From DATCJA01 sp963734635 (GTDB lineage Bacteria > Acidobacteriota > Vicinamibacteria > Vicinamibacterales > UBA2999), in contig CAVTIA010000011.1 in the NCBI GenBank assembly GCA_963734635.1, forward strand, positions 248,001 through 312,000: a stretch of DNA of 64,000 nucleotides, given 5' to 3'. Shown in pieces: positions 17,202 through 26,662 of the stretch. How positions within the stretch are numbered: position 1 is the stretch's first letter; each line of letters begins with the position of its first letter. The translations under genes and the position numbers were made by a program. Under the pieces are notes generated by a model that saw only the letters and a list, made by a program, of their open reading frames with translations, had not been told where the DNA came from and did no database searches.

Positions 17202-19168
17202 GCGATCTGCGAGGCTACGGAACGCGGGCGGTTCTCCGCCGCCGTTCGAATGACGTCGGCAAGCGATGAGACGTCGAGGCCGTGATGGCCGAGGACCTCG
17301 TCGTTCGTGCCGCACTCGGGCAGCTTGGCAACTCCAATCGTGGACACCGTGACCGCGGCCTCCAGGCGAAGGCCGGCGATCGCCGCGGCGATCATCTGCC
17401 CTTGTCCGCCGCGAACGTAGTGGTTGTCCAGCGTCACGACAGCACGGGTTGTCCCGATTACGTCGCGGAGCCATGCCGGATCCACGTGATTCAGCCATGG
17501 AAGATTGATGACGCGTGCGCTTATGCCGCGGCTGCGTTCGACTTCTTCCGCAGCATGCCAGGCATTGGCGAGAAGCCAGGGGCCGTATCCAAACACGACG
17601 ATATCCCGGCCCTCGCGGACGACCCAGCCTCTCCCCTTTCGCACTGCGAGTCCTGCAGGATAGACGAACGGCATCGGCCACTTCACCGAGACGAGCCGCA
17701 GGTAAGCGCTTTGGGTTTCGGTATTCACGAAATAATCGAACAGCGCGCGGACCTCCGCCTCGAGCGCCGGCTCGGCCATCAGCAGGTTTGGAATGGCGCC
17801 GAGCGCAGCGATGTCGCGCACCGACTGATGTGAGTGACCAGGGCCGCCCGGCAGCAGACCCGCGAGCGACCCGACATAAATGACCTTCGAACCCTCGCTG
17901 CACTGGTTGTAAATCTGCTCGTTCGGCCGCGCGGCGAGAAAGCATGCAAACGAATGCACGACCGGAAGAAGGCCCCGGCGTGCAATCCCGCAGGCCATCG
18001 ACACCATGTCCTGCTCGGCGATTCCGCATTCGACGAACCGTTCAGGGTACTTCGCCGCAAAGGGAACGAGGCCGCAGTCCTTGACGAGATCCGCGTCCAG
18101 CACAACGAGATGTGGATGACGATCTGCCTGCTCGACGAGCGCGTCCCTGTATGCGCCAATCAGGTTGTCGGTGACGCGCGGCTCCCGGCGGGCGGGACGG
18201 CGCCCCACGGTCGTGACCAGCGACCCCAACCCCGCCTCCTCGAACAGCCGCGCGGCCCGCGAGAGGAGCTCCTTCGAGCCACGGGCATATTCGTCCTCAG
18301 TGGGCGCACCAGAGTGGTAGGCGTACAGCTCCCCTTTCCTGAGTGCGGGACCTTCCATGAAAGACACGCCTTTGCCCTTGATGGTGTCCGCAATGACGGC
18401 CTTCGGCCGATCGACAATCGCATCCAGGCCTCGCAACGTGGTCTCGATCGCCGCGACATCGTGGCCATCGCATCGCACGACATGCCAGCCAAAGGCGCGC
18501 AGCTTCGTGTCGAGGTCCCCCAAATCGTTGACGTCCTTGACCCAGGTGTCGGATTGAATCTTGTTGTGGTCGATGATGGCGACGATCTCGCCGAGGCCCG
18601 CATGAGATGCTGAAGCGAGCGATTCCCAGAACTGCCCTTCCTGCAGCTCGCCGTCGCCCGTCAGCACGAATATCCGGCGCGGACTCCCCTTGAGTCGGTT
18701 CGCCAGGGCCATACCCTTCGCTTTGGAAATCCCCATTCCGAGCGATCCCGTATTCGCCTGCACGAATGGTGTTTCGACATGCGGGTGACCAGGCAGACCG
18801 TCGAGACGACGCAGGTTGTCGAGCTTTTCCTCGGGCAGGAGGCCAAGCCCAATCAGCACCGCGTACAGCGCTGGCGCGTCGTGACCCTTGGACGAGAAAA
18901 AGATGTCGCAGGCGGCCGGGCCCTTGTTGAGATCGCGGATCTCGTTGAGAAACAACCAGCTCATGACGTCGAGAGAGCTGAAGCTCGTGCCGATGTGTCC
19001 CGACCAGGCTCGCGCGATCATGTAAAGCACATTGATCCGGGCAAGCGCCGCGAAGAGCTCGGTCTGCGTTCGCGGTGGCAGCGCGGCGTGGAGCACGCGC
19101 CGGAATTCGGTGACCGGGACGCACACCAGCTCGTCGCTGGCTACCTGATCGAGTTGCTGTTCGCCCAC
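17198..19168 (-). CDS. Transketolase (full-length) in a CMP-sugar operon
   Basis: 656 residues with both halves in one chain. N-terminal half: His in SGHIGTS (residue 58) and the thiamine diphosphate motif starting GDGELQEG at residue 171 with the following Asn in IIDHNK near 202. C-terminal half: catalytic Glu in VECGIAEQDM (residue ~385), the GHSHQS segment and a transketolase C domain. ThDP-dependent transfer of a two-carbon unit between sugars. The start is GTG 19168, overlapping the NeuA-like gene by 28 bp; GTG 19126, after that stop, is an alternative. A dedicated transketolase between a CMP-sugar synthetase and a phosphatase implies a branched or chain-extended sugar precursor rather than central metabolism. 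Confidence 0.88.
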   Translation of the reverse strand: MGEQQLDQVASDELVCVPVTEFRRVLHAALPPRTQTELFAALARINVLYMIARAWSGHIGTSFSSLDVMSWLFLNEIRDLNKGPAACDIFFSSKGHDAPALYAVLIGLGLLPEEKLDNLRRLDGLPGHPHVETPFVQANTGSLGMGISKAKGMALANRLKGSPRRIFVLTGDGELQEGQFWESLASASHAGLGEIVAIIDHNKIQSDTWVKDVNDLGDLDTKLRAFGWHVVRCDGHDVAAIETTLRGLDAIVDRPKAVIADTIKGKGVSFMEGPALRKGELYAYHSGAPTEDEYARGSKELLSRAARLFEEAGLGSLVTTVGRRPARREPRVTDNLIGAYRDALVEQADRHPHLVVLDADLVKDCGLVPFAAKYPERFVECGIAEQDMVSMACGIARRGLLPVVHSFACFLAARPNEQIYNQCSEGSKVIYVGSLAGLLPGGPGHSHQSVRDIAALGAIPNLLMAEPALEAEVRALFDYFVNTETQSAYLRLVSVKWPMPFVYPAGLAVRKGRGWVVREGRDIVVFGYGPWLLANAWHAAEEVERSRGISARVINLPWLNHVDPAWLRDVIGTTRAVVTLDNHYVRGGQGQMIAAAIAGLRLEAAVTVSTIGVAKLPECGTNDEVLGHHGLDVSSLADVIRTAAENRPRSVASQIA

Positions 19169-19932
19169 TGTGCCTCGTACGCGATCTGAGGGACGTCCGG
19201 CAGCCTGGCCTCGTCCGTGGCAATCAGGCGCTCGGCCACCATCCAGTCGATCGGGTCGTTGATGTCGAATCCCTCATGGCCTTCGGTGAAAAACGGCACG
19301 AGCACCTCGCCCGCAATCGTTCGCCGGTCGAACACGACGGCCGTCCACGCAATTTCGAGCGATGCATTCTGCACGTACACGGGAGGAAGTGCCTGATACG
19401 GAGTGCTGTGCCACGGCTGATCGACAGGACCACCCGACAAGAGCGGCGACATCCGATCGCCATTCACGACCCACATCTTCCCTGGATGCTGGCCGCATTT
19501 CTCGACAGCCCGCAGCGAATCGACACCCTCCTGGGCCTGGAATCGTGCCCATGCGCGCCGAAGCGTGGCCACAGTACGGAACGGGCTACTCGGCCGCAAC
19601 AGGCTGAAGCAGTCCCACGACCGGCCACGCCGCCGGAGCTCGGTCAGCGTGTACTCGACCCATTCGATATCGGGCGACGCATCGCCGGCAAACTGCGCCG
19701 GTCGGAGGAACGGAACGTCGGCGCCGTAATGCCGCGCAATGGTCGCCGTCTCCTCGGAATCGGTCGACACGATGACCGACTCGAAGATGCCGCTTTCGAT
19801 CGCCGGCGCGATCGAATAGGCGATGACCGGGTGAGCGCCCAGCCTGCGGATGTTCTTGGCGGGCACGCGTTTGGACCCCTGACGCGCCGGAATCAGCGCA
19901 ACCGCGGAGATCGAATCCCTCGAGGTCCCCAT
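19141..19932 (-). CDS. CMP-sugar synthetase (acylneuraminate cytidylyltransferase family)
   Basis: 263 residues. CTP-dependent activation of a ulosonic acid to its CMP form. N-terminal signature ALIPARQGSKRVPAKNIR, then VIVSTDSEETATIA, LLRPSSPFRT, and the late FDINDPIDWMVAE that supplies metal/product-binding acids, all as in NeuA/LegF/PseF. The sugar-contacting middle differs from the other two NeuA-like genes in the window, so a different substrate is likely. It overlaps the transketolase gene and lies 4 bp after the aldehyde dehydrogenase stop. First of three such synthetases in the window. Confidence 0.88.
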   Translation of the reverse strand: MGTSRDSISAVALIPARQGSKRVPAKNIRRLGAHPVIAYSIAPAIESGIFESVIVSTDSEETATIARHYGADVPFLRPAQFAGDASPDIEWVEYTLTELRRRGRSWDCFSLLRPSSPFRTVATLRRAWARFQAQEGVDSLRAVEKCGQHPGKMWVVNGDRMSPLLSGGPVDQPWHSTPYQALPPVYVQNASLEIAWTAVVFDRRTIAGEVLVPFFTEGHEGFDINDPIDWMVAERLIATDEARLPDVPQIAYEAQWANSNSIR

Positions 19933-19936
19933 TGCT

Positions 19937-21442
19937 TCAGACTCGGTCCGGATTGTGGTTGATATAAACGGTCTTCAGATCGGAGTAGACGTCGAGCGCC
20001 TGCGTGCCAGCCTCGCGCCAGCCATTTCCCGACTGACGCAGACCACCAAAGGGCATATGCGGCTCGCTGCCGTAGGTTCCCCCATTCACAACCGCGACGC
20101 CCGATTGAATACGGCTGATGAATGCCATTGCCCGGTTGAGATTCTGTGTGTGAATCGAAGCGGTCAATCCGAACGGCGAGTCATTGGCCAGTGCCACTGC
20201 CTCTTCGAAATTCCGGACGCGATATAGACACGTGATCGGCCCGAACAGCTCGGTGCGAGAGATCTCATCATTTGGACCGACGTGCTCGATGAGGGTTGGT
20301 GCGACGAAGAACCCGCCTCGGTATCTGTCATCGGTAAGTCGATAGCCGCCGGTCAGGACAACCGCACCCGCAGCTCTGGCGCGCTCGACCGACGCCAGCA
20401 TGCCTTGCATCTGGCTTTCGTTGATCACCGGTCCGAAATCGTCGGCGTCGCCTGTTCCCACTTTCAGCTTCTTCGTCGCGTCTACCAGCATCTGTCTGAA
20501 CGTCTCGTACACCGCGTCGAACACGATGATTCGGCTGCCCGCCGCGCAGCGCTGTCCGGCGTTGCTGAACGCCGAGCCGAGCGTCCACGTCACCGCGTTC
20601 TGCAGATCCGCGTCATCGCATACGATGAGCGGATTCTTTCCGCCGAGCTCGAGGCACGTCTTTGCCAAGCGCCGGCCGGCCGTCTGGGCAATCCACCGGC
20701 CCACCTCGCACGATCCGGTGAAGCTCACGACCGCGACATCCGGATGCTCGACCAGTGGCGCCCCCGCCTCTTCGCCGAAGCCGTGCAACGTCGAATAGAC
20801 ACCCTCCGGCACGCCCGCTTCACGAGCGAGGGCGCCGAACGCCCATGCGCTGAGCGGCGTGTCCTCTGCCGCTTTCAGAATCGCGGCGTTGCCACAGAGC
20901 AGCGCGGGAAAGGCTTTCCACGCCACATTCGCAATTGGCGTATTCGCCGCAATGATGAGACCTGCAACTCCGAGCGGTTGGCGGACCACCATCGCTGCCT
21001 TATTCGGCACCGCACTCGTCGTCGTCTGGCCATAGAACCGCCGGCCTTCGCCCGCCACGAAAAAGCCCATTTCGATCGCGGCATCCGTCTCGCCGAGGGC
21101 GTCCTTGCGCGACTTTCCCGTTTCACGTGCGACCAGATCGGCGATGGCCGTCCTGTGCTGACGCATCAGCAATGCAATCTGCCGGAGAATGTCGCCGCGC
21201 TTGACGACGGTATTCGCGGCCCATGCGTGCTGTGCCGCCAGAGCCGTCTGAACGGCGTGGCGGACATCGGCGGCATTCGATCGCGCGACTTCGCAAATCA
21301 CGCGACCGGTCGCGGGATCGATCTTCTGAAACGTTCCGCCGTCCGCCGCGAGCGCGTCCCGACCGCCGACATAGTTGGGAATGACAGCCGGAATCGACGT
21401 GAAATCGATGGCGGACGATCCTGTTGCCAGCGATACGCTCAT
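19937..21442 (-). CDS. Aldehyde dehydrogenase family protein
   Basis: 501 residues, NAD(P)-dependent aldehyde dehydrogenase. General base Glu265 in CLELGGKNP, nucleophile Cys299 in NAGQRCAAGSR, cofactor region IIAANTPIANVAWK and FTGSCEVGRW, and the C-terminal PFGGLRQSGNGWREAG. Length is standard. Oxidises an aldehyde to a carboxylate; the substrate is unknown. Placement between the SDR and the CMP-sugar synthetase, with a 45-bp gap upstream and 4 bp downstream, ties it to the ulosonic acid module, perhaps making an aldonic or uronic function or supplying a precursor. Confidence 0.88.
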   Translation of the reverse strand: MSVSLATGSSAIDFTSIPAVIPNYVGGRDALAADGGTFQKIDPATGRVICEVARSNAADVRHAVQTALAAQHAWAANTVVKRGDILRQIALLMRQHRTAIADLVARETGKSRKDALGETDAAIEMGFFVAGEGRRFYGQTTTSAVPNKAAMVVRQPLGVAGLIIAANTPIANVAWKAFPALLCGNAAILKAAEDTPLSAWAFGALAREAGVPEGVYSTLHGFGEEAGAPLVEHPDVAVVSFTGSCEVGRWIAQTAGRRLAKTCLELGGKNPLIVCDDADLQNAVTWTLGSAFSNAGQRCAAGSRIIVFDAVYETFRQMLVDATKKLKVGTGDADDFGPVINESQMQGMLASVERARAAGAVVLTGGYRLTDDRYRGGFFVAPTLIEHVGPNDEISRTELFGPITCLYRVRNFEEAVALANDSPFGLTASIHTQNLNRAMAFISRIQSGVAVVNGGTYGSEPHMPFGGLRQSGNGWREAGTQALDVYSDLKTVYINHNPDRV

Positions 21443-21487
21443 ATCAACCTGCCGAGCGTTCCAGACACGCGTGAACCGCGCGGAACC

Positions 21488-22300
21488 TCACCAAGCCGTA
21501 AACCCCCCGTCGACCCTCAGTTCGTGTCCCGTCACGTACGACGACGCGCGCGAAGCCAGAAACAGCAGCGGCCCTCGCAAATCCTCAACCCTGGCCATTC
21601 GACCAAGCGGGACACGTTCGGAATACTTTGACCTGAACTGTTCGTCCTGTCCGGCCAGCACCCCGCCAGGCGACAGCGTGTTGACACGGACTCCCGAGCG
21701 TCCCCACAGCGTGGCGAAGTACTTCGTCAGGTTCACTACAGCCGCCTTCGATGCGCCATATGCTGGCGACTTGAGGAACGGAAGATCGCCAGGGAGATGC
21801 TCGTACAGTCTTTGATCGGGCGACACGCCCGCGTACAGCGAACCGATGTTGATCACCGAGCCCTCGCCGTGCGCAGCCATCGCTCCCCCGATCACCTGGG
21901 TCACTTGAAACGTCCCCAGCAGGTTCACCTCGACCATTCGTCGAAAGTCACCGATCGGCAGGTCGCTGATGCGCGACCTATTGCCGCCGGAGTCAGGCGG
22001 CTGATCGACCCCTGCATTGTTCACGAGAACCGACGGAGGGCCCATTTCGACGTCGACGCGGCGTGCCGCCTCTTCGATGGAACGCCGGTCGGTGACGTCG
22101 CAGTCGAACCGGCGCAGCCGATGGTCGGACCGATCCGCCAGAGTTTGGTACGCAGCCGAAACGGACGCCCCGCCCAGCTCCAGCGCCGCCACTGACGCGC
22201 CGGCATCGAGCAGCGCAGCGGCCCATATGGGGCCCAGCTTGCCGCACGCACCTGTCACGACGGCGGTCTGATTGTCGAGTCGAAACAGGCTTTCGCTCAC
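21488..22300 (-). CDS. PtmA-like short-chain dehydrogenase/reductase
   Basis: 270 residues, classical SDR. Cofactor motif TAVVTGACGKLGP, NNAG, and the Ser and Y-x-x-x-K active site in NIGSLY and SPAYGASKAAV; C-terminus SSYVTGHELRVDGGF. The sequence style, especially VTGACGKLG and SLYAGVSPDQRLYE, resembles PtmA-type oxidoreductases found in nonulosonic acid (flagellin or O-antigen sugar) clusters. ATG 22300 overlaps the NeuB-like gene's stop as ATGA. It probably oxidises or reduces a sugar hydroxyl on the precursor or product of the adjacent synthase; direction and position are unknown. Confidence 0.82.
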   Translation of the reverse strand: MSESLFRLDNQTAVVTGACGKLGPIWAAALLDAGASVAALELGGASVSAAYQTLADRSDHRLRRFDCDVTDRRSIEEAARRVDVEMGPPSVLVNNAGVDQPPDSGGNRSRISDLPIGDFRRMVEVNLLGTFQVTQVIGGAMAAHGEGSVINIGSLYAGVSPDQRLYEHLPGDLPFLKSPAYGASKAAVVNLTKYFATLWGRSGVRVNTLSPGGVLAGQDEQFRSKYSERVPLGRMARVEDLRGPLLFLASRASSYVTGHELRVDGGFTAW

Positions 22301-23373
22301 GAGCGCGCGAGCTCAGCGCTCGGCTTGCTCAGCACCTCGAACGAGAGGAAATCGTCCTCATGGAGCGCCCTGAGCGTTACCCGGCCGATCACTTTCTCGA
22401 GCTCGTAGGGCGGAATCCCTCCGCCGGGCGATTTCATCACGATGTCATCCGGGCCGAGGACATGGCCCGTCGGAAGGTCGCGTGCGACCACGAGACTCTT
22501 CCCCATCTTGACGATCGGAGACTTCTCGCTTTCGTAGATCTTTTTGCACCCATTGCCCAACGCCTTGTGGGTGCGCTGGAGATCGCGAATCATCTTGCGC
22601 AGGCCGACCGGCTCGAGCGAAAACGCGTGGTCGGTCCCCTTCATGGCGCGATTCAGCGTGAAATGCTTCTCGACGATCCGGGCGCCCAGCACGTAGGCAG
22701 CCACGGGCATCGCAATCCCGTTGTCATGACCGGAGTAGCCAATCACGGCACCGGAAAAGCGCTCACGGTATTGCTCGATGACGCGGAGGTCGAGCTCGTC
22801 GAAGGATGCCGGATATCCAGCCGTGCACTGCAGGATGCCCACCTGCGGGTTGATTGCCATCAGTGTCTCGTATGCGCGCTGCACGTCGTCGATGAGCGCC
22901 CCACCAGTAGAAATGATGACGGGCTTTCCAAACCGCGCCACGTGCTCGAGCAGCGGCGTGCTCTTCACGTCGCCTGAGGCAATTTTGAACGCGGGCACGT
23001 CGAGTTCGGCGAGAAAGTCGGCGCTCGCAACATCGAACGCCGTCGCAAAGAAATCGATGCCCAGCTCACGCGCATATCGCTGAAGCTCGGTGTATTCCTT
23101 CAGACCAAACTCGAGAAACTCTCGATGTTCGCCGTAAGTGGATCCAAAGCTGTTTTCGTTGTCGTACGGTTTGTTGTAGGCCGCGCGCGTGTAAAGGCCG
23201 CGGTTGTCGCGCTTCTGCAGCTTCACAGCGTCCGCACCGGCAAGCTTCGCCTCGCGAAACAGCTCGCGCGCCTTGTCGACGCGTCCCTGGTGGTTGTGCC
23301 CGATCTCGGCAATCACGTAACACGGCGTGTGATCACCAATCTCATGTGCGCCGACGCTCAGAGTGCCTGCCAC
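22297..23373 (-). CDS. NeuB-family ulosonic acid synthase with SAF domain (copy 1)
   Basis: 358 residues. PEP-dependent condensing enzyme that extends an aldose by three carbons. N-terminal TIM barrel: VIAEIGHNHQGR, AVKLQKRDN, FKIASGDVKS, VIISTGGAL, LQCTAGYPA, and the metal-His region IGYSGHDNG and VEKHFTL. A C-terminal antifreeze-like SAF domain starts near SLVVARDL and includes SPGGGIPPYELEKVIGR. GTG 23373 is chosen: AGGGAG lies about 8 nt upstream and it clears the preceding gene by 11 bp, while the longer frame would overlap it. The QKRDNRGLYTR variant differs from NeuB copy 2 (QTHIAEAE), so a different aldose substrate is likely. Confidence 0.88.
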   Translation of the reverse strand: MAGTLSVGAHEIGDHTPCYVIAEIGHNHQGRVDKARELFREAKLAGADAVKLQKRDNRGLYTRAAYNKPYDNENSFGSTYGEHREFLEFGLKEYTELQRYARELGIDFFATAFDVASADFLAELDVPAFKIASGDVKSTPLLEHVARFGKPVIISTGGALIDDVQRAYETLMAINPQVGILQCTAGYPASFDELDLRVIEQYRERFSGAVIGYSGHDNGIAMPVAAYVLGARIVEKHFTLNRAMKGTDHAFSLEPVGLRKMIRDLQRTHKALGNGCKKIYESEKSPIVKMGKSLVVARDLPTGHVLGPDDIVMKSPGGGIPPYELEKVIGRVTLRALHEDDFLSFEVLSKPSAELARS

Positions 23374-23384
23374 ATCAGTGCTCC

Positions 23385-24309
23385 CTAGGTTCGGACAACC
23401 GGACGCAGCTGGGCGACCAGCTGGTCCCATCCATACTCCGCATGCGCGACTTCGCGTGCGCCTCTTCCGATGCGCGCAGCCTCGTCAAAGTCCGGCAATC
23501 GATCGCAGCGATTGATGTCAATGACGGTTTTCATGTGGACGAGCCCCTGGGGAGAGTCCTCGTCGAGGTTGGTAATCACCGCACAACCGCATTCCATCGC
23601 CGCATTCACGCTCGTGTTGTTCGCGCGAAGACCCTTTTCGAAGAACGCCGCGAGAAACGTGCAGTCGACGAGATGGTTGAACACTGCCGTGTCGGACAGA
23701 TACCCCATGAAATAGATCTGCCCATTGAAGATCGACAGCAGCTCTTTGAAACGGATGACGAACGCGTCGTCGAAACTCGTGTTCTCGTGCAGGGCGGTCG
23801 ACACATACACGGAGTAGCTGCGGCCCGTGCCCTCGAGCAGGTCGCGCAGCCGGCGGTACAGCGGTACGCGAATCTTGTGGGCCATCCCGAAGGTGAATAC
23901 GGAGAGCTCCGTCCGCTGAAAGCGCTGTGGACTCAGCAGCGTCCCCGGACAGAACAGCTCGACGATGTCAGGACGAGCCGGCGACAGGGTGCGAAACAGC
24001 TCGCGATTGCCACAGTAGACGCGCGCGGCCGCCGCCAACACGCGCCATTCGACCTCCGTGGCATCGAATGCGTGCAGAAACAGCTCGAACCGCCCTTCGT
24101 GGACACACACCCATCGGTCGAGCGTCTCGGCGTCCGCTGGCGTGAACTCTGACAGTTTGAGGGAGAAGAGGCCTCTGGTGTTTGTTGAGATCTTCGGACC
24201 CGATACCCACGACAGGCACGCCGCCCAGATGGCGGGCCAGGAGCATATTGAATTTCGCAATACCGCACGTCCACGGGTTGAGGTGGTATCCGGCGATACA
24301 GTCGATCAT
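23385..24309 (-). pseudogene. Glycosyltransferase, single-base frameshift
   Basis: About 307 residues after correcting one extra base. The first ~48 codons (MIDCIAGYHLNPWTCGIAKFN onward) are in one frame; the remainder, from SLKLSEFTPADAETLDR to the stop, is in the +1 frame. The switch is near 24160-24172 (coding strand CCTCTTCTCCCTC); dropping one base joins RPL to SLKLSE. Late features FMGYLSDTAVFNHL and CTFLAAFFEKGLRANNTSVNAAMECGCAVITN suggest a GT-B donor domain. It follows the only gap over 100 bp in the array. The break may be a consensus error. Function: putative glycosyltransferase, specificity unknown. Confidence 0.65.
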
Positions 24310-24426
24310 CGGGCCTCAGGTTTCCGGCCTTCGGGCATGGCGACTCGAAGGCACTCGAATATCGGGGAGCGGCTATTGTACTGCACGTCTTCTCGCCCGT
24401 CCGCGGACTGACAACCGTCGTCGGGG

Positions 24427-25545
24427 CTACGCTGTCGCAATGCCAGCCGGCAGTCCAGCCCGCAGCGCTCCCGCAACCGTCTCGATCTGAGTTGGTGTCA
24501 TCTCCGGGAAAATCGGGATCGACAAAATCTCCTGCGCCACGGTCTCACTGATTGGAAAATCGCCCGCGGCGTGCCCGAGGTCGCGGTATGCAGGTTGTAG
24601 ATGCACGGGAATCGGATAATGGACGGCGGTCTGTATCCCGGATTCGCCGAGATGGGTGCGCCAGGAGTCACGCTGCGACAAGCGCACCGAGTATTGCTGA
24701 TACACGTGGCGCGCCTCGGTCCGCTCGCGCGGTGTACAGACAGCCGTGTCGGCGAGGAGCTGTCCATACATGCGCGCATGGCTTCGGCGCGCGTCGATCC
24801 AGTCGTCCAGATGCTTCAGCTTCACGCCCAGAATTGCACCCTGAATACCGTCCATTCGATAGTTGAACCCCTTCATCGAATGTTCATAGCGCCGCCGCTC
24901 TCCCCAGGAACGGAGCAGCCTCATGGAGTCTGCGTAAGCGTTGTTGTTCGTAACGGCGGCGCCACCTTCGCCGAATGCTCCCAGGTTCTTGGTGGGATAG
25001 AAGCTGAAGCACCCTATGTCGCCCAGCGACCCGACACGGCGGCCGTCATGCTCTGCGCCGTGCGCCTGACACGCGTCTTCGATCACAACGAGGCGATGGC
25101 GACGAGCGATGCCGACAATGTCGGCCATGGCTGCCGGCTGTCCGAACAGGTGCACGGGAACAACCGCCCGCGTTCTGGGAGTAATCGCGCGCTCGAGCGC
25201 CGAAGGATCCATCGTGTAGTAGTCGGGCTCGACGTCGACGAGTACCGGCCTGGCACCCGTGTATTCGATCGCGGCGACGGTCGCAATGAACGTGAACGGC
25301 ACCGTGATCACCTCGTCGCCTGGACGCACTCCGGCCGCCAGCAGCGCGACGATGCAGTGCGCTCGTGCCGGAATTAGTCGCCAACGGCGTGCGATGTCCC
25401 GCAGTATGCCGCGAAATCACGTTCGAACGACTCGACGGCCGGTCCGAGCACATACATTCCGTCGCGCAGCACCGCTTCGATGGCCGCGTCGATGTCGGAC
25501 TTCAGCAGGCGGTACTGCGCCGCCAGGTCGACGATCGGGAATCAT
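24427..25545 (-). pseudogene. DegT/DnrJ/EryC1 sugar aminotransferase, three frameshifts
   Basis: PLP-dependent transamination of a nucleotide-linked ketosugar; about 371 residues after correction. ATG 25545 overlaps the methyltransferase stop as ATGA. The first 200 bp need three single-base removals (near 25538, 25378 and 25352) to read M-I-P-IVDLAAQYRLLKSDIDAA, then AYCGTSHAVG-TNSGTSALH-VALLAAGVRPGDEV, exactly the family N-terminus. From GVRPGDEVITVPFTF on, the frame is open: EDACQAHGAEHDG, the PLP lysine in FSFYPTKNLGAFGEGG, and NYRMDGIQGA. Three +1 insertions within ~190 bp, with the rest intact, argue for sequence error or very recent decay. Confidence 0.85.
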
Positions 25546-26216
25546 GGCGCCACGACCGCCTTTTCGAGCACGAGCACGCGCCCCTTGTTGCCCCAGTCCA
25601 TTCGCGCCTCGAGGTCTGGGCGCGAGCGGCATCCTTCGAGCACGAACATCAGCCGGAGCATGTCCTTGTTCAGCAGCGTGATGTGCGTGGGATCCACCTC
25701 GAACTGCGTCGTGAAGTCGAGCAGGCTCGACGGACTCGGGTGGAACCTGGTGGTCACATAGACATAGCGGGACGTGAGCCGAACCATGTTTGTGACCGCC
25801 TGCCGCACCTGAAGGACGGTCAGGTGCTCGAGCACTTCACGGCAGATCACAAGGTCGTATGAGCCCGCCGCCTTCAGCGTGTGATCGGTGACCGCGCCGA
25901 CGGTAATCCGCTCGCGCACCTGAGGCGTCGCCAGCTCGCGGCTGCTGGCCGCGAAGTCAACCCCGTCGACGTCGACGCCCAGCTCCCACAGCAGGTGCAT
26001 CAGTGCGCCAGGGCCGCATCCCAGATCGAGCACTTTTTTCGGCTGGAACACGTCCTTGATCAGAAAGGGATTCTTCGCCTCAATCGAACGGCGGGTCTCG
26101 AGGCTGTAGTTGTTACCAGCGTCGCGCCAGTCGCCGGTGAAATATTCCTCGTCATAGTGCCCCGCGCCCACCGGGCGCTGTGCGATGACACGCTCTTCGA
26201 ACTGGTTGATGTTCAT
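25542..26216 (-). CDS. SAM-dependent methyltransferase
   Basis: 224 residues, class I methyltransferase. Motif I VLDLGCGPGALMHLL at about residue 62, acidic GVDFAASS, motif II region DLVICREVLEHL and VYVTTRFHPSPS. Domain length covers little beyond the catalytic core, as in sugar N- or O-methyltransferases of antibiotic and O-antigen clusters. Start and stop overlap neighbours by 4 bp each (nucleotidyltransferase stop, aminotransferase start), so methylation of the amino sugar produced by the next enzyme is a reasonable guess, not shown by sequence. Confidence 0.83.
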   Translation of the reverse strand: MNINQFEERVIAQRPVGAGHYDEEYFTGDWRDAGNNYSLETRRSIEAKNPFLIKDVFQPKKVLDLGCGPGALMHLLWELGVDVDGVDFAASSRELATPQVRERITVGAVTDHTLKAAGSYDLVICREVLEHLTVLQVRQAVTNMVRLTSRYVYVTTRFHPSPSSLLDFTTQFEVDPTHITLLNKDMLRLMFVLEGCRSRPDLEARMDWGNKGRVLVLEKAVVAP

Positions 26217-26662
26217 CGTGTGTTTTGTTTCTGCATCAGGAACTGCTCGAGAATCCGACTCGATGAGTCGAGCACTGTGTCAAGGTACACGACACCGATA
26301 CCGTGCTCGGCGCAGAGACGCACCTGCTCTGGAGGCAGGTGGCCCTCCCAGTCCTTGCCCTTGACGTAGTACTTCGGGCGCAGCTCATGAAGGATGGTCT
26401 CCGTGTCGAACCGATTCACGTGTGTGTAGGTGATGTAGCGAATCGCATCGACGATCGCGGCCCGCTGATCCTCGGGCAGTAGCGGCGGATGCTTGGTGCT
26501 GACGTACAGATCGGACGCGACATTGCACAGCAGCGGCACGTCCACGGCTGATGCTGCGGCGCGAAAATATTCGATGTGTCCACGGTGCAATGGATCAAAC
26601 GCCCCGTCGACCATTGCAACACGCCCTCGATAATCCCGAAGCTGATCGAATCCGAGAATCAT
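26213..26662 (-). CDS. Cytidylyltransferase-like (HIGH-motif) nucleotidyltransferase
   Basis: 149 residues. Small nucleotidyltransferase of the HldE C-terminal/TagD type: MVDGAFDPLHRGHIEYF carries the HxGH nucleotide-binding motif, followed by NVASDLYVSTK, the RAAIVDAI helix and YVKGKDWEG. It would activate a sugar- or alditol-phosphate with CTP or ATP. ATG 26662 overlaps the upstream gene's TGA as ATGA, but only if an upstream frameshift is corrected; otherwise the frame reads through as part of a false 1190-residue product. The missing kinase partner (HldE N-terminal-like) is not in the window. Confidence 0.85.
   Translation of the reverse strand: MILGFDQLRDYRGRVAMVDGAFDPLHRGHIEYFRAAASAVDVPLLCNVASDLYVSTKHPPLLPEDQRAAIVDAIRYITYTHVNRFDTETILHELRPKYYVKGKDWEGHLPPEQVRLCAEHGIGVVYLDTVLDSSSRILEQFLMQKQNTR

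Noticed and set aside
23966..24310. Separate small gene starting MIDCIAGYH
   Set aside because: It is the true N-terminus of the frameshifted glycosyltransferase at 23385-24309, not an independent gene.
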